From positions 18,217,811-18,281,810 of the forward strand of contig CM026386.1 in assembly GCA_014843695.1 (NCBI GenBank): a stretch of DNA of 64,000 bases, read 5' to 3'. The translations under genes and the position numbers were made by a program. Under the pieces are notes generated by a model that saw nothing but the letters and a program-made list of their open reading frames with translations, was not told the origin of the DNA and ran no database searches. The stretch comes from Archivesica marissinica (Eukaryota; Mollusca; Bivalvia; Venerida; Vesicomyidae). This document shows positions 34,896-45,492 of this stretch, one piece after another (the first letter of the stretch is position 1; each line of letters opens with the position of its first letter).

Positions 34896-35316
34896 GCATC
34901 TGTTCACTAAATGTAGCAAGTTTGCTTCTCCCATTGAACTATCCGAATGATTACATGTTCCTCCATCTTCTATCCTTTTGCCTATCTTCTCAGTCAATCT
35001 TAATTTCAACTTACTAATTTAATTACTATGTGTATTTCTATCACCTTAATAATCTCATTATATTATTGAGATTATAGTTTACAGTTCATGGTTAATATAA
35101 TTTTATACTTACCTTTATCGAATTGCAATTAATAGTTCATATACGATTAAAACTGTCATACTGTAATTACAATATACATCTAAATATAGGAGAAGACCTC
35201 TATAAGCTATAGCTTTCGGTTCTAATCCTTTTTCATACATGTATGTAAATATTTGTGTAAATTGTACATTTGTATATGTTATATCATTGTTTGAAATTAT
35301 GTTTAAACCAATAGAT
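34896..35316 (+). mobile_element. LINE 3' untranslated region
   Basis: AT-rich sequence without ORF between the LINE stop codon and resumption of the 34-base array at 35317. There is no long poly(A) tail. Confidence 0.7.
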
Positions 35317-35351
35317 GAGGGTCCGCGGCTAGGTGGGGCGTACTATAGAGG
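35317..35351. repeat. Remnant unit of the intron 3 34-base array
   Basis: GATGAGGGTCCGCGGCTAGG then TGGGGCGTACTATAGAG is one unit of the array to the left, placing the LINE inside or at the very edge of the array. Exon 3 begins 13 bases further on. Confidence 0.85.
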
Positions 35352-35363
35352 ATATTTACTTAC

Positions 35364-35512
35364 AACTAGAGATGCCTTGATATCGTATACGTATCTGACA
35401 AACATATTAATAGATGTGCCGACGGTTTTGTTGTTCACAATGACAGTGGACACGGTATCAAGTCCATCACACACCAAAACGACAGCACGAGAGCGCAACA
35501 AGTCGGACGTCA
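35364..35512 (-). CDS. MANBA: Beta-mannosidase exon 3
   Basis: Acceptor ATTAAAG, phase 1 in; donor GTT/GTAAGT, phase 0 out; 149 bases. It reads VTSDLLRSRAVVLVCDGLDT, VSTVIVNNKTVGTSINMFVR and YVYDIKASLV. GLDTVSxIxxNxxxxGxxxNMFxRY is the conserved sugar-binding (jelly-roll) domain motif. The acceptor has a weak pyrimidine tract. Confidence 0.92.
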
Positions 35513-35559
35513 CTTTAATATGTAAAACAAGAAACAATAATGCATGCTAACTGCACATT

Positions 35560-35565
35560 ACGATA

Positions 35566-35598
<33 letters not shown>

Positions 35599-36130
35599 AT
35601 TCTTTATTTTACGAGGGAGCTTACATAACACATGGCTAATACAAATAAGGCCCTCAACATATATACAATGACACAGAAAACATATTAATTAAAGAAACAC
35701 TACATGTTATATAAGTACAGTATTCAGCACGTATATATATATATATAATTATACCAGATTTCTATTGGCATAACCATCTTAAATATCGAGTTTTAAAGAT
35801 ATTGAGAGAGTTGGTATTTTGAATATAATGAGGTAGTGAATTCCAAATGGAAGAACCTGAATAAACAAAGGTATTACGGAATGTTTCTAACTCGGGTTTA
35901 GGCGTATATAGTTGTAATGAAGAAGAGGATCTAAGACAACGGGAATGAACTTCCGATGTAAATGCTGTTTTAAGGTATTCAGGAGCATTTCCACATGTGG
36001 CTTTATACATTTGAATAGCCTTTTGATAAATAATTTGTTCGATAAACGTGCTATGAATATGTACGGCATGTACTAGTACAGAATAGCAGCAACACAGTTT
36101 TCTCTTAACCTGCCGAATAAACTGGACGGA
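35560..36130 (-). pseudogene. LINE remnant (C-terminal region)
   Basis: The minus strand reads IYQKAIQMYKATCGNAPEYL, SRCLRSSSSLQLYTPKPE and YSGSSIWNSLPHYIQNTNSL with FKTRYLRWL. This is the typical C-terminal region after the reverse transcriptase of many LINEs. The 5' part is missing and a TAATAATAATAA run at 35565 marks the tail. It is a truncated dead copy in intron 2. Confidence 0.8.
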
Positions 36131-36134
36131 TTGT

Positions 36135-36236
36135 GCAAACAACATAGATCCAGATCAGCCGCGTGTTATCAGGATCTCTGTTGTTTGCTATTCATGTATT
36201 TGCTTTTGCTCCACTATCCGAATAGCAAACAGCAGT
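36135..36236. mobile_element. Hairpin element with GCAAACAACATAGATCC
   Basis: TGCAAACAACATAGATCCAG is followed by GATCTCTGTTGTTTGCTA, an inverted repeat. The same hairpin phrase lies in the element at 51530-51772, and a relative is at 56640-56740. Confidence 0.6.
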
Positions 36237-36238
36237 GT

Positions 36239-36525
36239 GTTTTACGTTTATTTATCGTCGCTACCGGTTGCCCATATGAGCGACGCCACCTGAAGACATT
36301 AATCATTTTAGATGTTTGGAGGACAGTGCAATGATACAGACAGATACCCATTCCAGAGTACCATCTGGTTCTTTTAGGTACACGGTGTAAAGCACCGACA
36401 TGAGACCTCGGTTTAATGTCCCATCTGAAAGACTGTTCATTTTATTAGAGTCAGGCGGGGTGATCGATCCTGCGACCCCTGAACTACAAGTCCAACGTGT
36501 TAACCACTGAACTACAGATCCGTCT
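36239..36525 (-). mobile_element. SINE family C, inverted copy
   Basis: It has the full family order in reverse orientation, from TTTACGTTTATTTATCGTCG to a tRNA-like head ending GGATCTGTAGTTCAGTGGTT. Confidence 0.82.
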
Positions 36526-36568
36526 CAACGCGGTAATTGGCATGTTATGTTATGATATATTGTTTTTT

Positions 36569-36797
36569 ATACAAATTTATTTTAGCTCGATTGCGAAACA
36601 AGTTCTTTCAACTTATATAAATCACTCTCGAGACCTCATTCCTGATGGATTCCATCGCCACGAGGGAGAGAGAAGAGGCAACGTGGAATTTAAATGCCTT
36701 GCCTAAGGGCACAATCGTAACGGCTCCAGTGGGGCTCGAACTCCGGACCTTTCGCACCTGAAGCGAACGCGCATCCACTGCGCTATCACGACTTCCA
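36569..36797 (-). mobile_element. SINE family B, inverted copy
   Basis: The reverse complement starts with a tRNA-like head (GTCGTGATAGCGCAGTGGAT; TTCGCTTCAGGTGCGAA forms a 5-base stem and 7-base loop) and B box GAGTTCGAGCCCC. It ends in AACTTGTTTCGCAATCGAGC and TAAAATAAAT. Confidence 0.85.
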
Positions 36798-37164
36798 TAT
36801 ATTGTATATATGTATACTAATATGCATGATGCATTTGTAATAAATTATCATATTTGAAATGAGAAAATATATTACCATATAATTATATACACTTAGTAAA
36901 ATTCTTAATCGGTCACAAAGTGTATTTCATAATATTTGGAGACAACAATAATCATCCCCTATAAATAAATATGTTCATATTGTCCTGTCATTTAATGCAT
37001 ACGGTACAAGTAATTATACAGCAATTCGCTGCATAAAGATCTGTAATAAAATGTATCAAATAAGTTTATATGAATATGAATATGAATATTGATATTTTAT
37101 GGTTATTAGTTTGCTCCAAAATACTGTAAAAACACCACGTGACCGATTAGGAAGTTTGTTCTAT

Positions 37165-37450
37165 ACAAATTTATTTTAGCTCGATTGCGAAACAAGTTAT
37201 TTCAACTTATATAAATCACTCTCGAGACCTCATTCCTGATGGAATCCATCGCCACGATGGAGAGAGAAGAGGCAACGTGGAATTTAAATGCCTTGCATAA
37301 GGGCACAATCGTAACGGCTCCAGTGGGGCTCGAACTCCGGACCTTTCGCACCTGAAGCGAACGCGCACCCACTGCGCTATCACGACTGTTCATTTTATTA
37401 GGGTCAGACGGGTGATCGAACCTGCGATCCCTGGATTACCAGTCCAACGA
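37165..37450 (-). mobile_element. SINE family B copy joined to a family C head
   Basis: A near-identical family B copy (to about 37387) abuts a 65-base piece of family C (GGGTCAGACGGGTGATCGAA to CCAGTCCAACGAG). One element inserted in, or replaced part of, the other. Confidence 0.78.
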
Positions 37451-37740
37451 GTTTGTTGAGTGGGCAGGATGAAAATGATATTTATGAGTAATATAATAGT
37501 ATGCGTATGATACAATAAGGAAATTATAGTGGCATTATATAAACCGAGAACTTGTTGAAAGTTTAATAGTTTACAAGTATCAACGTGAAAGTCAAAATGC
37601 GACATATTTAACGCACAGTTATGATATCTAAATCATAACGAATCCACTGCAGTCGGCACACATGACATTATAAAATCATCTCATTATAATAATGGAAACA
37701 AAATGTCATCATTAGACACATTGACTAATTTAAATAATAG

Positions 37741-37957
37741 TTTAGTTTAGTTTATTTTATTAAATTCCAGTAGGCGTTCAAGCCTATGAGGACATACATA
37801 CATATTATATACAGTTAGCGAACAGTGCAAACATAATGCATACGTTATATACATAGACATAGTTTATTAAATTCCAGTAGGCTTTCAAGCCTATGAGGAC
37901 ATACATACATATTATATACAGTTAGCGAACAGTGCAAACATAATGCATGCATTTTAT
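37741..37957. repeat. Two tandem copies of a ~110-base unit
   Basis: TTTATTAAATTCCAGTAGGC, then TTCAAGCCTATGAGGACATA and AGTTAGCGAACAGTGCAAAC, occurs twice. AGGC...GCCT forms a short hairpin of the kind seen at LINE 3' ends. Confidence 0.8.
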
Positions 37958-38307
37958 ACAAATGAGCTCCCACAATCATAGCCATTTATATTTATTTCTA
38001 TGTGTAAATACATGTAATATTTATCTGATATGTGTCTTATAATTAAAGCAAACCAGTTCTTTATTTCTAACACGGAGAAGGTCAAGAGACGCAACAAAAC
38101 ACAAAACCAAACATACAAAATTGAAGTTGTTGCAAAGTTGTATAACATGGCCGATCAGTAAATCCTTCGTAACCATATTCATTGCTAAAAGTTAAGCATT
38201 ATAAATTTAATTTTACATGTGGTCATATTTGTAAAACAGAACGCATCCGTTTATTTAATTTAGAGCGTCATTGTAGATTAATATTACATGACATATACAT
38301 ATATTGG

Positions 38308-38813
38308 ATATACATGAGGGTAACACCTCCCCCCTTTTGGTACGCGGGATTCAGGGGCCTATTTAGTCCGTATTCGGGACGCAAGAGCGTCGTACGCAGT
38401 ACGCAATAAAAACATATTTTGGTATTCAGACAGTACGCAAGATTTCCCATATAAATTGTTTTCTTGGACAATAATCTACATTCTATTACCAATTTAACGA
38501 CAACAATACCACGAAACATGCTTCAAACGCGATTGTATGTGTATAAAACGTAACTTGTTGATGTACGGACCTATACGATCTATTCGGACTTTAGATAATG
38601 TCCAGGGTTACTTCCCTTATAAACAATTTTACCATTTGCACTACTGTAAACAGACACAATGTTCTTGGAGGCGTGTTTTCAATGTGTTAAACTGGTTAAA
38701 AAGTATTCGGGATTCAGCGAAAAAATAAGGTGGTATTCGGGACTCACTGAACAAATAAGAAGTATTCGGGATTCAGGGGGAGGGGGGGGGGGGTGTCACC
38801 CTCATACATATAA
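38308..38813. mobile_element. Terminal-inverted-repeat element beside exon 2
   Basis: The left end ATACATGAGGGTAACACCTC and the right end GTGTCACCCTCATACATA are inverted repeats about 500 bases apart. GTATTCGGGATTCAG-type blocks repeat inside near both ends. There is no transposase ORF. It ends 27 bases from the exon 2 donor. Confidence 0.65.
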
Positions 38814-38845
38814 TATGGGAAATACCTTATAATAGTGGGACGTAC

Positions 38846-38992
38846 CAGTAAATGTGCGGGTGTATGTCCAGTCATCCTGGCCTATCCACCGGTACACGTG
38901 GTCGTTCTTGCGGTAGTACGGATCGTCAATCATATTGCTTGCCATCAATGCTGTATACATGGACCCGGGTACTGTTCCCTTGACAACGTAAC
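38846..38992 (-). CDS. MANBA: Beta-mannosidase exon 2
   Basis: Acceptor TGTTTCAG, phase 1 in; donor ACTG/GTACGT, phase 1 out; 147 bases. It reads SYVVKGTVPGSMYTALMASN, MIDDPYYRKNDHVYRWIGQD and DWTYTRTFT. VPGxxxxALxxxxxIxDPYYRxND and W..DWTY are conserved in the N-terminal domain of the family. Confidence 0.95.
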
Positions 38993-39052
38993 CTGAAACA
39001 CGGGTCAAGGTTATGTGTTTTGAGATTTTTAATGTCGCACCAACAGCTAGGC

Positions 39053-41784
39053 TATTGATTGGTATGGCGACTCTCCAGCTATTATTGGTGGTATGGCGAC
39101 TCTCCAGCTATTATTGGTGGTATGGCGACTCTCCAGCTAGTATTGGTGGTATGGCGACTCTCCAGCTATTATTGGTGGTATGGCGACTCTCCAACTATTA
39201 TTGGTGGTATGGCGACTCTCCAGCTAGTATTGGTGGTATGGCGACTCTCCAGCTAGTATTGGTGGTATGGCGACTCTCCAGCTATTATTGGTGGTATGGT
39301 GACTCTCCAGCTATTATTGGTGGTATGGCGACTCTCCAGCTATTATTGGTGGTATGGCGACCCTCCAGCTATTATTGGTGGTATGGTGACTCTCCAGCTA
39401 TTATTGGTGGTATGGTGACTCTCCAGCTATTATTGGTGGTATGGCGACTCTCCAGATATTATTGGTGGTATGGCAACTCTCCAACTATTATTGGTGGTAT
39501 GGCGACTCTCCAGCTATTATTGGTGGTATGGCGACTCTCCAGCTATTGGTGGTATGGCGACTCTCCTATTATTGGTGTATGGTGCTCTCCAGCTATATTG
39601 TGGATGCGCTCTCCAGCTATATTGGTGGTATGGCGACTCTCCAGCTATTATTGGTGGTATGGTGACTCTCCAGCTAGTATTGGTGGTATGGCGACTCTCC
39701 AGCTATTATTGGTGGTATGGTGACTCTCCAGCTATTATTGGTGGTATGGTGACTCTCCAGCTATTATTGGTGGTATGGTGACTCTCCAGCTATTGGTGGC
39801 ATGGCGACTCTCCAGCTATTATTGGTGGTATGGTGACTCTCCAGCTATTATTGGTGGTATGGTGACTCTCCAGCTATTATTGGTGGTATGGCGACTCTCC
39901 AGCTATTATTGGTGGTATGGCGACCCTCCAGCTATTATTGGTGGTATGGTGACTCTCCAGCTATTATTGGTGGTATGGTGACTCTCCAGCTATTATTGGT
40001 GGTATGGCGACTCTCCAGATATTATTGGTGGTATGGCAACTCTCCAACTATTATTGGTGGTATGGCGACTCTCCAGCTATTATTGGTGGTATGGCGACTC
40101 TCCAGCTATTGGTGGTATGGCGACTCTCCAGCTATTATTGGTGGTATGGTGACTCTCCAGCTATTATTGGTGGTATGGCGACTCTCCAGCTATTATTGGT
40201 GGTATGGCGACTCTCCAGCTAGTATTGGTGGTATGGTGACTCTCCAGCTATTATTGGTGGTATGGTGACTCTCCAGCTATTATTGGTGGTATGGCGACTC
40301 TCCAGCTATTATTGGTGGTATGCGACTCTCCAGCTATTATTGGTGGTATGGCGACTCTCCAGCTATTGGTGGTATGGCGACTCTCCAGCTATTATTGGTG
40401 GTATGGTGACTCTCCAGCTATTATTGGTGGTATGGCGACTCTCCAGCTATTATTGGTGGTATGGCGACTCTCCAGCTAGTATTGGTGGTATGGTGACTCT
40501 CCAGCTATTATTGGTGGTATGGTGACTCTCCAGCTATTATTGGTGGTATGGCGACTCTCCAGCTATTATTGGTGGTATGGCGACTCTCCAGCTAGTATTG
40601 GTGTATGGTGACTCTCCAGCTATTATTGGTGGTATGGTGACTCTCCAGCTATTGGTGGTATGGCGACTCTCCAGCTATTATTGGTGGTATGGTGACTCTC
40701 CAGCTATTATTGGTGGTATGGTGACTCTCCAGCTATTATTGGTGGTATGGTGACTCTCCAGCTATTGGTGGCATGGCGACTCTCCAGCTATTATTGGTGG
40801 TATGGTGACTCTCCAGCTATTATTGGTGGTATGGCGACTCTCCAGTATTTGGTGGTATGTGACTCTCCAGCTATTATTGGTGGTATGGCGACTCTCCAGC
40901 TATTATTGGTGGTATGGTGACTCTCCAGCTACTATTGATGGTATGGCGACTCTCCAGCTATTATTGGTGGTATGGCGACTCTCCAGCTAGTATTGGTGGT
41001 ATGGCGACTCTCCAGCTATTATTGGTGGTATGGTGACTCTCCAGCTACTATTGGTGGTATGGCGACTCTCCAGCTATTATTGGTGGTATGGCGACTCTCC
41101 AGCTATTGGTGGTATGGCGACTCTCCAGCTATTATTGGTGGTATGGCGACTCTCCAGCTATTATTGGTGGTATGGCGACTCTCCAGCTAGTATTGGTGGT
41201 ATGGCGACTCTCCAGCTATTATTGGTGGTATGGTGACTCTCCAGCTATTATTGGTGGTATGGCGACTCTCCAGCTATTATTGGTGGTATGGCGACTCTCC
41301 AGCTATTATTGGTGGTATGGTGACTCTCCAGCTATTTTGGTGGTTGGGTTGTGTTTGGTGGTTGGGTTGTGGGTGTTTTGGTGGTTGGCGACTCTCCAGC
41401 TATTATTGGTGGTATGGCGACTCTCCAGCTATTATTGGTGGTATGGCGACTCTCCAGCTATTATTGGTGGTATGGCGACTCTCCAGCTAGTATTGGTGGT
41501 ATGGCGACTCTCCAGCTATTATTGGTGGTATGGCGACTCTCCAGCTATTATTGGTGGTATGGCGACTCTCCAGCTATTATTGGTGGTATGGCGACTCTCC
41601 AGCTATTATTGGTGGTATGGCGACTCTCCAGCTAGTATTGGTGGTATGGCGACTCTCCAGCTATTATTGGTGTATGGCGACTCTCCAGCTATTATTATTG
41701 GTGGTATGGCGACTCTCCAGCTAGTATTGGTGGTATGGCGACTCTCCAGCTATTGGTGGTATGGCGACTCTCCAGCTAGTATTG
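39053..41784. repeat. 29-base minisatellite in intron 1
   Basis: About 94 units with core CTATTATTGGTGGTATGGCG then ACTCTCCAG. Some units are 26 bases, and a disturbed patch of GGTGGTTGGGTTGTG lies near 41335-41390. The long Leu/Trp/Tyr-rich reading frames through it are repeat artefacts. Flanking sequences (GCACCAACAGCTAGG at 39038 and CCGACGGGAACCCAGATAGA at 41822) resemble the two ends of the dispersed element at 2910 and 14265, so the array grew inside such an element. Confidence 0.96.
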
Positions 41785-41914
41785 ATAGAGGTGGACACAC
41801 GCTCCGAGCAGTATTTCATGCACCGACGGGAACCCAGATAGAACCACCGACCTTCTGCAAATGATGGATGGAACATGTACTTTTTGCTAATGTGTATGCT
41901 CTACACTATGTTAT

Positions 41915-42258
41915 CACTAGTGTTGTATTTGTAATTACTGGTATTGTATTTGTAATTACTGGTATTGCATTTGTAATTGCTGGTATTGCATTTGTAATTA
42001 CTGGTATTGCATTTGTAATTACTGGTAGTGTATTTGTAATTACTGGTAGTGTATTTGTAATTACTGGTAGTGTATTTGTAATTGCTGGTATTGTATTTGT
42101 AATTACTGGTATTGCATTTGTAATTATTGGTATTGTATTTGTAATTACTGGTATTGCATTTGTAATTACTGGTATTGTATTTGTAATTACTGGTATTGCA
42201 TTGTAATTACTGGTATTGTATTTGTAATTACTGGTATTGTATCTGTAATTGCTGGTAT
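41915..42258. repeat. 21-base TTGTATTTGTAATTACTGGTA array
   Basis: About 16 units in intron 1. The ATTACTGGTA part is constant, while TAT/CAT and TTAC/TTGC vary. Confidence 0.93.
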
Positions 42259-42949
42259 AGTGGTGTTCACTAGCGGCTTCAGGGGGGGGGGCGCACCCTG
42301 CAAACAAAAATTATAACTGATTTGTTGATAAAAGTGCGCCTACGGTGTCTGCAACAAATATGCCAAACCGTCATGTGTTTGAGTCTGTGTCGCATGTTCA
42401 AATCCGTCCCGGCAACTAACCGCACTTGACATTCTGTAGAGGATGACGTCACTCGATGCTGTCAATCTAGTCTATCAAAACAATAATGGATGCCCCGAGT
42501 GCGAAACGCGTTAAATTTCAAACGATGATGAGTAGCTTTTTCCGAAAGAAACCAAAGAAAAGGTAAGAAAATAAACATATATTTTGCAGTTACGGTGATA
42601 TAAAAATTTGTTAATACAAAGTCCATTATTAAATTAATTCTACCACGTGTCACGCATGTCTTGTTGGTCTGGTGAAATTTCATGCGCGGTTCCAAAATTT
42701 TTCTCAGGGGTTTCAAACCGCCCCTGATTAATTGAATACACCAGAACGCCCAGAATGCACCTGGTGGATCCATTGTTTTCAACATTTTCCGGGGGAACAT
42801 GCCCCCGGACCCCCTAGATGCTAGCCTTCAAATATGTTGCGCCCCCCCCCCCTAATGCCAAATCCTGTATCCGCCCGAACACGCTGCTGCTGCTGCTGCT
42901 GCTGCTGTTGTTGTTGTTGTGTACGTCAATAAATGGGTGTATGTGATGT
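42259..42949. other. Intron 1 sequence with dispersed repeat and CTG/TTG run
   Basis: It contains a G/C-rich patch (CGGGGGAACATGCCCCCGGA near 42790) of a dispersed family also seen near 63120 and 63570, and a short (CTG)7(TTG)5 run at about 42886-42920. No gene is seen. Confidence 0.55.
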
Positions 42950-43100
42950 GGTACGGTGGTCGCCAGATCGGACAGGTGGGTTTCCTCCCACACGAATGAC
43001 CGACCACATGTACACTTGCATCCGTGCCAACGAGAGTGATTAATATAACTTGTTAAAGCTTGTATCGCAATCGTTGGGAAATAAATAAAAGCTTAAACTA
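42950..43100 (+). mobile_element. SINE family A, 3' part
   Basis: GTACGGTGGTCGCCAGATCG through AACGAGAGTGATTAATATAA to the AAATAAATAAA tail. The head is missing. The tail ends within 15 bases of the exon 1 donor. Confidence 0.78.
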
Positions 43101-43112
43101 CGAAACACTTAC

Positions 43113-43209
43113 TTTTGTTGGCATTTGAAACGGTCCATTGTCCGTTCAGCTGTAGAGTCGATATACACTGGCCGGAACCCACTAATAATGCCAATATTAA
43201 AAGATGCAT
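43113..43209 (-). CDS. MANBA: Beta-mannosidase exon 1 (start codon, signal peptide)
   Basis: ATG at 43209-43207; donor AAAA/GTAAGT, phase 1 out; 97 bases. It reads MHLLILALLVGSGQCISTLQ then LNGQWTVSNANK. The first 15 or so residues form a hydrophobic signal peptide, as expected for a lysosomal enzyme, and LNGxWxVSN is the usual N-terminus of the mature protein. No other start is in frame nearby. No TATA box is evident. Confidence 0.93.
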
Positions 43210-43779
43210 TTCTCTGTCCTATATTATACTTGCCGTGTGTATATCTAGCGCATATTGACCTCTCTTGTTAATGTGTTATCCGAATATTCCTAAGCAGTTA
43301 TATGTTGTTGAACACAAGTAACTGTTGAATAACGGTGCCTTTCCACTTCCACAGTTGTCCACAATCCTATTATGCCGGTATATCAACAACGCGTAAAGCG
43401 CACTTTTTACTATGTACATACATGTATATAAATGAGTAGAGGTAACGAATGCAGTTAAATCCACATACGCGTGGCAGACAGTTAAATCCACATAGATTAG
43501 CCAATGTATGCGTATATGAGTGGGGGGGGGGGGGGGATTACCGGCGACAGACCCCAAACACTCCAGGGCAAATAAATATAATAATGTGTATCCGGGATCG
43601 TTTGCTAAGATTAAACAATGAAATAAAAACATATTTAAAATAATTACATAGACGTACATCAATTGTTTGTTTGTTTTGAATTCCAGAACATATGAAAAAC
43701 AAAATGATTCCTTCAAATTGACTATACCAATAAAAGAAATAATAGTCTTGCACTAATATGAAACGACCCATTCATAACG
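43210..43779. other. Upstream region of the mannosidase gene
   Basis: No gene is recognised. A doubled AGTTAAATCCACATA phrase lies near 43455-43495 and a G run at 43520-43535. The mannosidase promoter should lie here, but I see no clear core element. Confidence 0.4.
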
Positions 43780-44270
43780 GTTTTTGATAAACATAATAAT
43801 AATAATAATAATATACCGGTTGCCTATATGAGCGACGCCTCCTGAAGACATTTAGTCATTTTAGATTTTTGGATGATAGTGCAATGATACAGACATAGAC
43901 CCATTCCAGACTCTCCTCTGGTTCTTTTACGTGCACGGTGTACAGCACGGAAACAAGACCTCGGTTTACGTCCCATCTGAAAGACAGTTAATTTTATTAG
44001 GGTCAGACCGTGTTTCAGCTTAGACTCTGTTACAGAGGAATATGTGTATTTTACGTTTATTTATCGTCGCTACCGGATGCCCATGTGACCGATGCCTCCC
44101 GAAGAGATTAGTCATTTTAGATTTAGGAGGATAGTGCAATGATACAGACACAGACCCATTCCAGATTCTCCTCTGGTTCTTTTACATGCACGGTGTAAAG
44201 CACCGACACGAGACCTCGGTTTAACGTCCCATCTGAAAGACTGTTAATTGTATTAGAGTCAGATGGGGGA
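43780..44270 (-). mobile_element. Two successive SINE family C copies, inverted
   Basis: Bodies at about 43795-44010 and 44045-44270 both carry the ACCTCGGTTTAACGTCCC-like and CTCCTCTGGTTCTTTTA phrases. Both lack a good tRNA-like head. Confidence 0.78.
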
Positions 44271-44463
44271 TACAACGATACATAATATATTGTATTTAGT
44301 CGTGTCTAAGAAGCAGATGTTATTACTTAGGCTGGCCTACGTGTTTGTATCTACAATGCCTGTGTAACTAAGCTAGTAGCATACTTAACTACATCTCATA
44401 TATTCATAAGTAGCTGGTTCCGATTTACAGCCATATACTTGACCTAATACTACAGACGCGAAA

Positions 44464-44693
44464 GTCGTGATAGCGCAGTAGTAGTGCGTTCGCTTCAGGT
44501 GCGAAATGCGTGGAGTTCGAGCCCCGCTGGAGCCGTTACGATTGTGTCTTTAGGCAATGCATTTAAATTCCACGTTGCCTTTTCTCTCTCCCTCGTTGCG
44601 ATGGATTCAATCAGGAATGAGGTATCGATAGTGATTAATATAAGTTGTAAGAACTTGTTTCGTAATCGAGCTAAAATAAATATGTTTAACTAA
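44464..44693 (+). mobile_element. SINE family B, plus-strand copy
   Basis: Head GTCGTGATAGCGCAGTAGTA, then TTCGCTTCAGGTGCGAA (anticodon-arm-like) and B box GAGTTCGAGCCCC. The body ends with GTTTCGTAATCGAGCTAAAA and a TAAATATG tail. Confidence 0.85.
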
Positions 44694-44811
44694 TACTACA
44701 GACTACCTGAAATAAGAGCCATGTAATATTAATGATCATTCAACTAATACACCAACATTGTGTTGAACGCATTAATTTTATATTTATAAGCGGTTAACCA
44801 GTACTAAGCAA

Positions 44812-44977
44812 GATGGTACGGTGGTTGCCAGATCGGACGTGTGGGTTTTCTCCGGGAACTCCGGTTTCTTCCCACACGAATGACCACGTTTACGCTTTCA
44901 TCCGCGCGAACGAGAGTGATTAATATAAGTTGTTAAAACTTGCTTCACAATCGTTGTAAAATAAATAACGTTTAAAG
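44812..44977 (+). mobile_element. SINE family A, 3' part
   Basis: GATGGTACGGTGGTTGCCAG to CGTTGTAAAATAAATAACG. The head is absent. Confidence 0.75.
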
Positions 44978-44999
44978 AAAGTACTAAGCAATGTGTGTG

Positions 45000-45092
45000 A
45001 GGTATCTTGCACAATGACACTGCATACGTGACCTGATCGAACCCGGGACCGTTCGATTCCAAATCCGACGCTCTACCACCGAATCATGGACG
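45000..45092 (-). mobile_element. SINE family E head fragment
   Basis: The reverse complement reads GGCGTCCATGATTCGGTGGT, AGAGCGTCGGATTTGGAATC and a GTTCGAT-type B box. Related to 49035-49253 and 61858-62066. Confidence 0.65.
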
Positions 45093-45492
45093 CCAACGCA
45101 CGCCTCCCCACACTGTACATAACGCTAACTCATTGTGCCGCACCTGGTATCGGACATTTACATATCCAGTTTCCCGGCACATGTTGTAATCATTAATTTT
45201 GATTCCAGGGAGGGTACGCCATATAGCACCACACGTGTCACACTCACATGGCGTTCATAAAACTATTGAACAGAATGTCCTTTCTAAAACGCATAAGAAG
45301 ATCTAACGTGGTCGAGTCTTCTTCTTCTTCTTGGTGATTTCGGCACTCCCTCAATATTGAGGATTATGTGTCGTCGCTGGTGAATTTTGAGATGATGATA
45401 TTTACAATGATTAATTAACAAATAAGTGAATGTCCAAAGACAAATATACTACAGTGCTTGTTTAAGTGCTTGTTGTACATAGAGTGAATGCT

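Larger units (their letters stand above)
1..43209 (-). other. MANBA: Beta-mannosidase gene (span; 3' end outside window)
   Basis: Lysosomal glycoside hydrolase of family GH2 that removes terminal beta-linked mannose from N-glycan fragments. Exons placed from 43209 down to 2116 join in phase (97, 147, 149, 200, 68, 173, 169, 167, 138, 129, 142, then at least 172 bases) to give about 583 residues before the array at the left edge. Visible family marks: hydrophobic signal peptide (residues 1-15), CSFSWDWGPSFP (exon 4), [10 protein letters not shown] and TLRVWGGG (exon 8), [18 protein letters not shown] (exon 9), GNNENE with acid/base Glu about 454 (exon 10), and CSEYG with nucleophile Glu about 550 (exon 12). 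Family members have roughly 880 residues, so about the last third lies beyond the window. Oddities are a duplicated exon 4, two truncated exon duplicates, and large private minisatellites in five introns. The identification is firm; activity and exon usage are inferred. Confidence 0.95.

Noticed and set aside
35762..36145. Host gene for a 127-residue protein on the minus strand
   Set aside because: The motifs (IYQKAIQMYKATCGNAPEYL, SSIWNSLPHYIQ) are those of a LINE C-terminus, with a tail-like TAA run at its 3' end.
39013..41864. Long Trp/Tyr/Leu-rich reading frames
   Set aside because: The 29-base unit rotates the frame every repeat; these are artefacts of the intron 1 minisatellite.
43276..43771. 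Minus-strand frames upstream of the mannosidase start
   Set aside because: Low-complexity and hydrophobic by chance, interrupted by a G run, without splice continuity or family resemblance.
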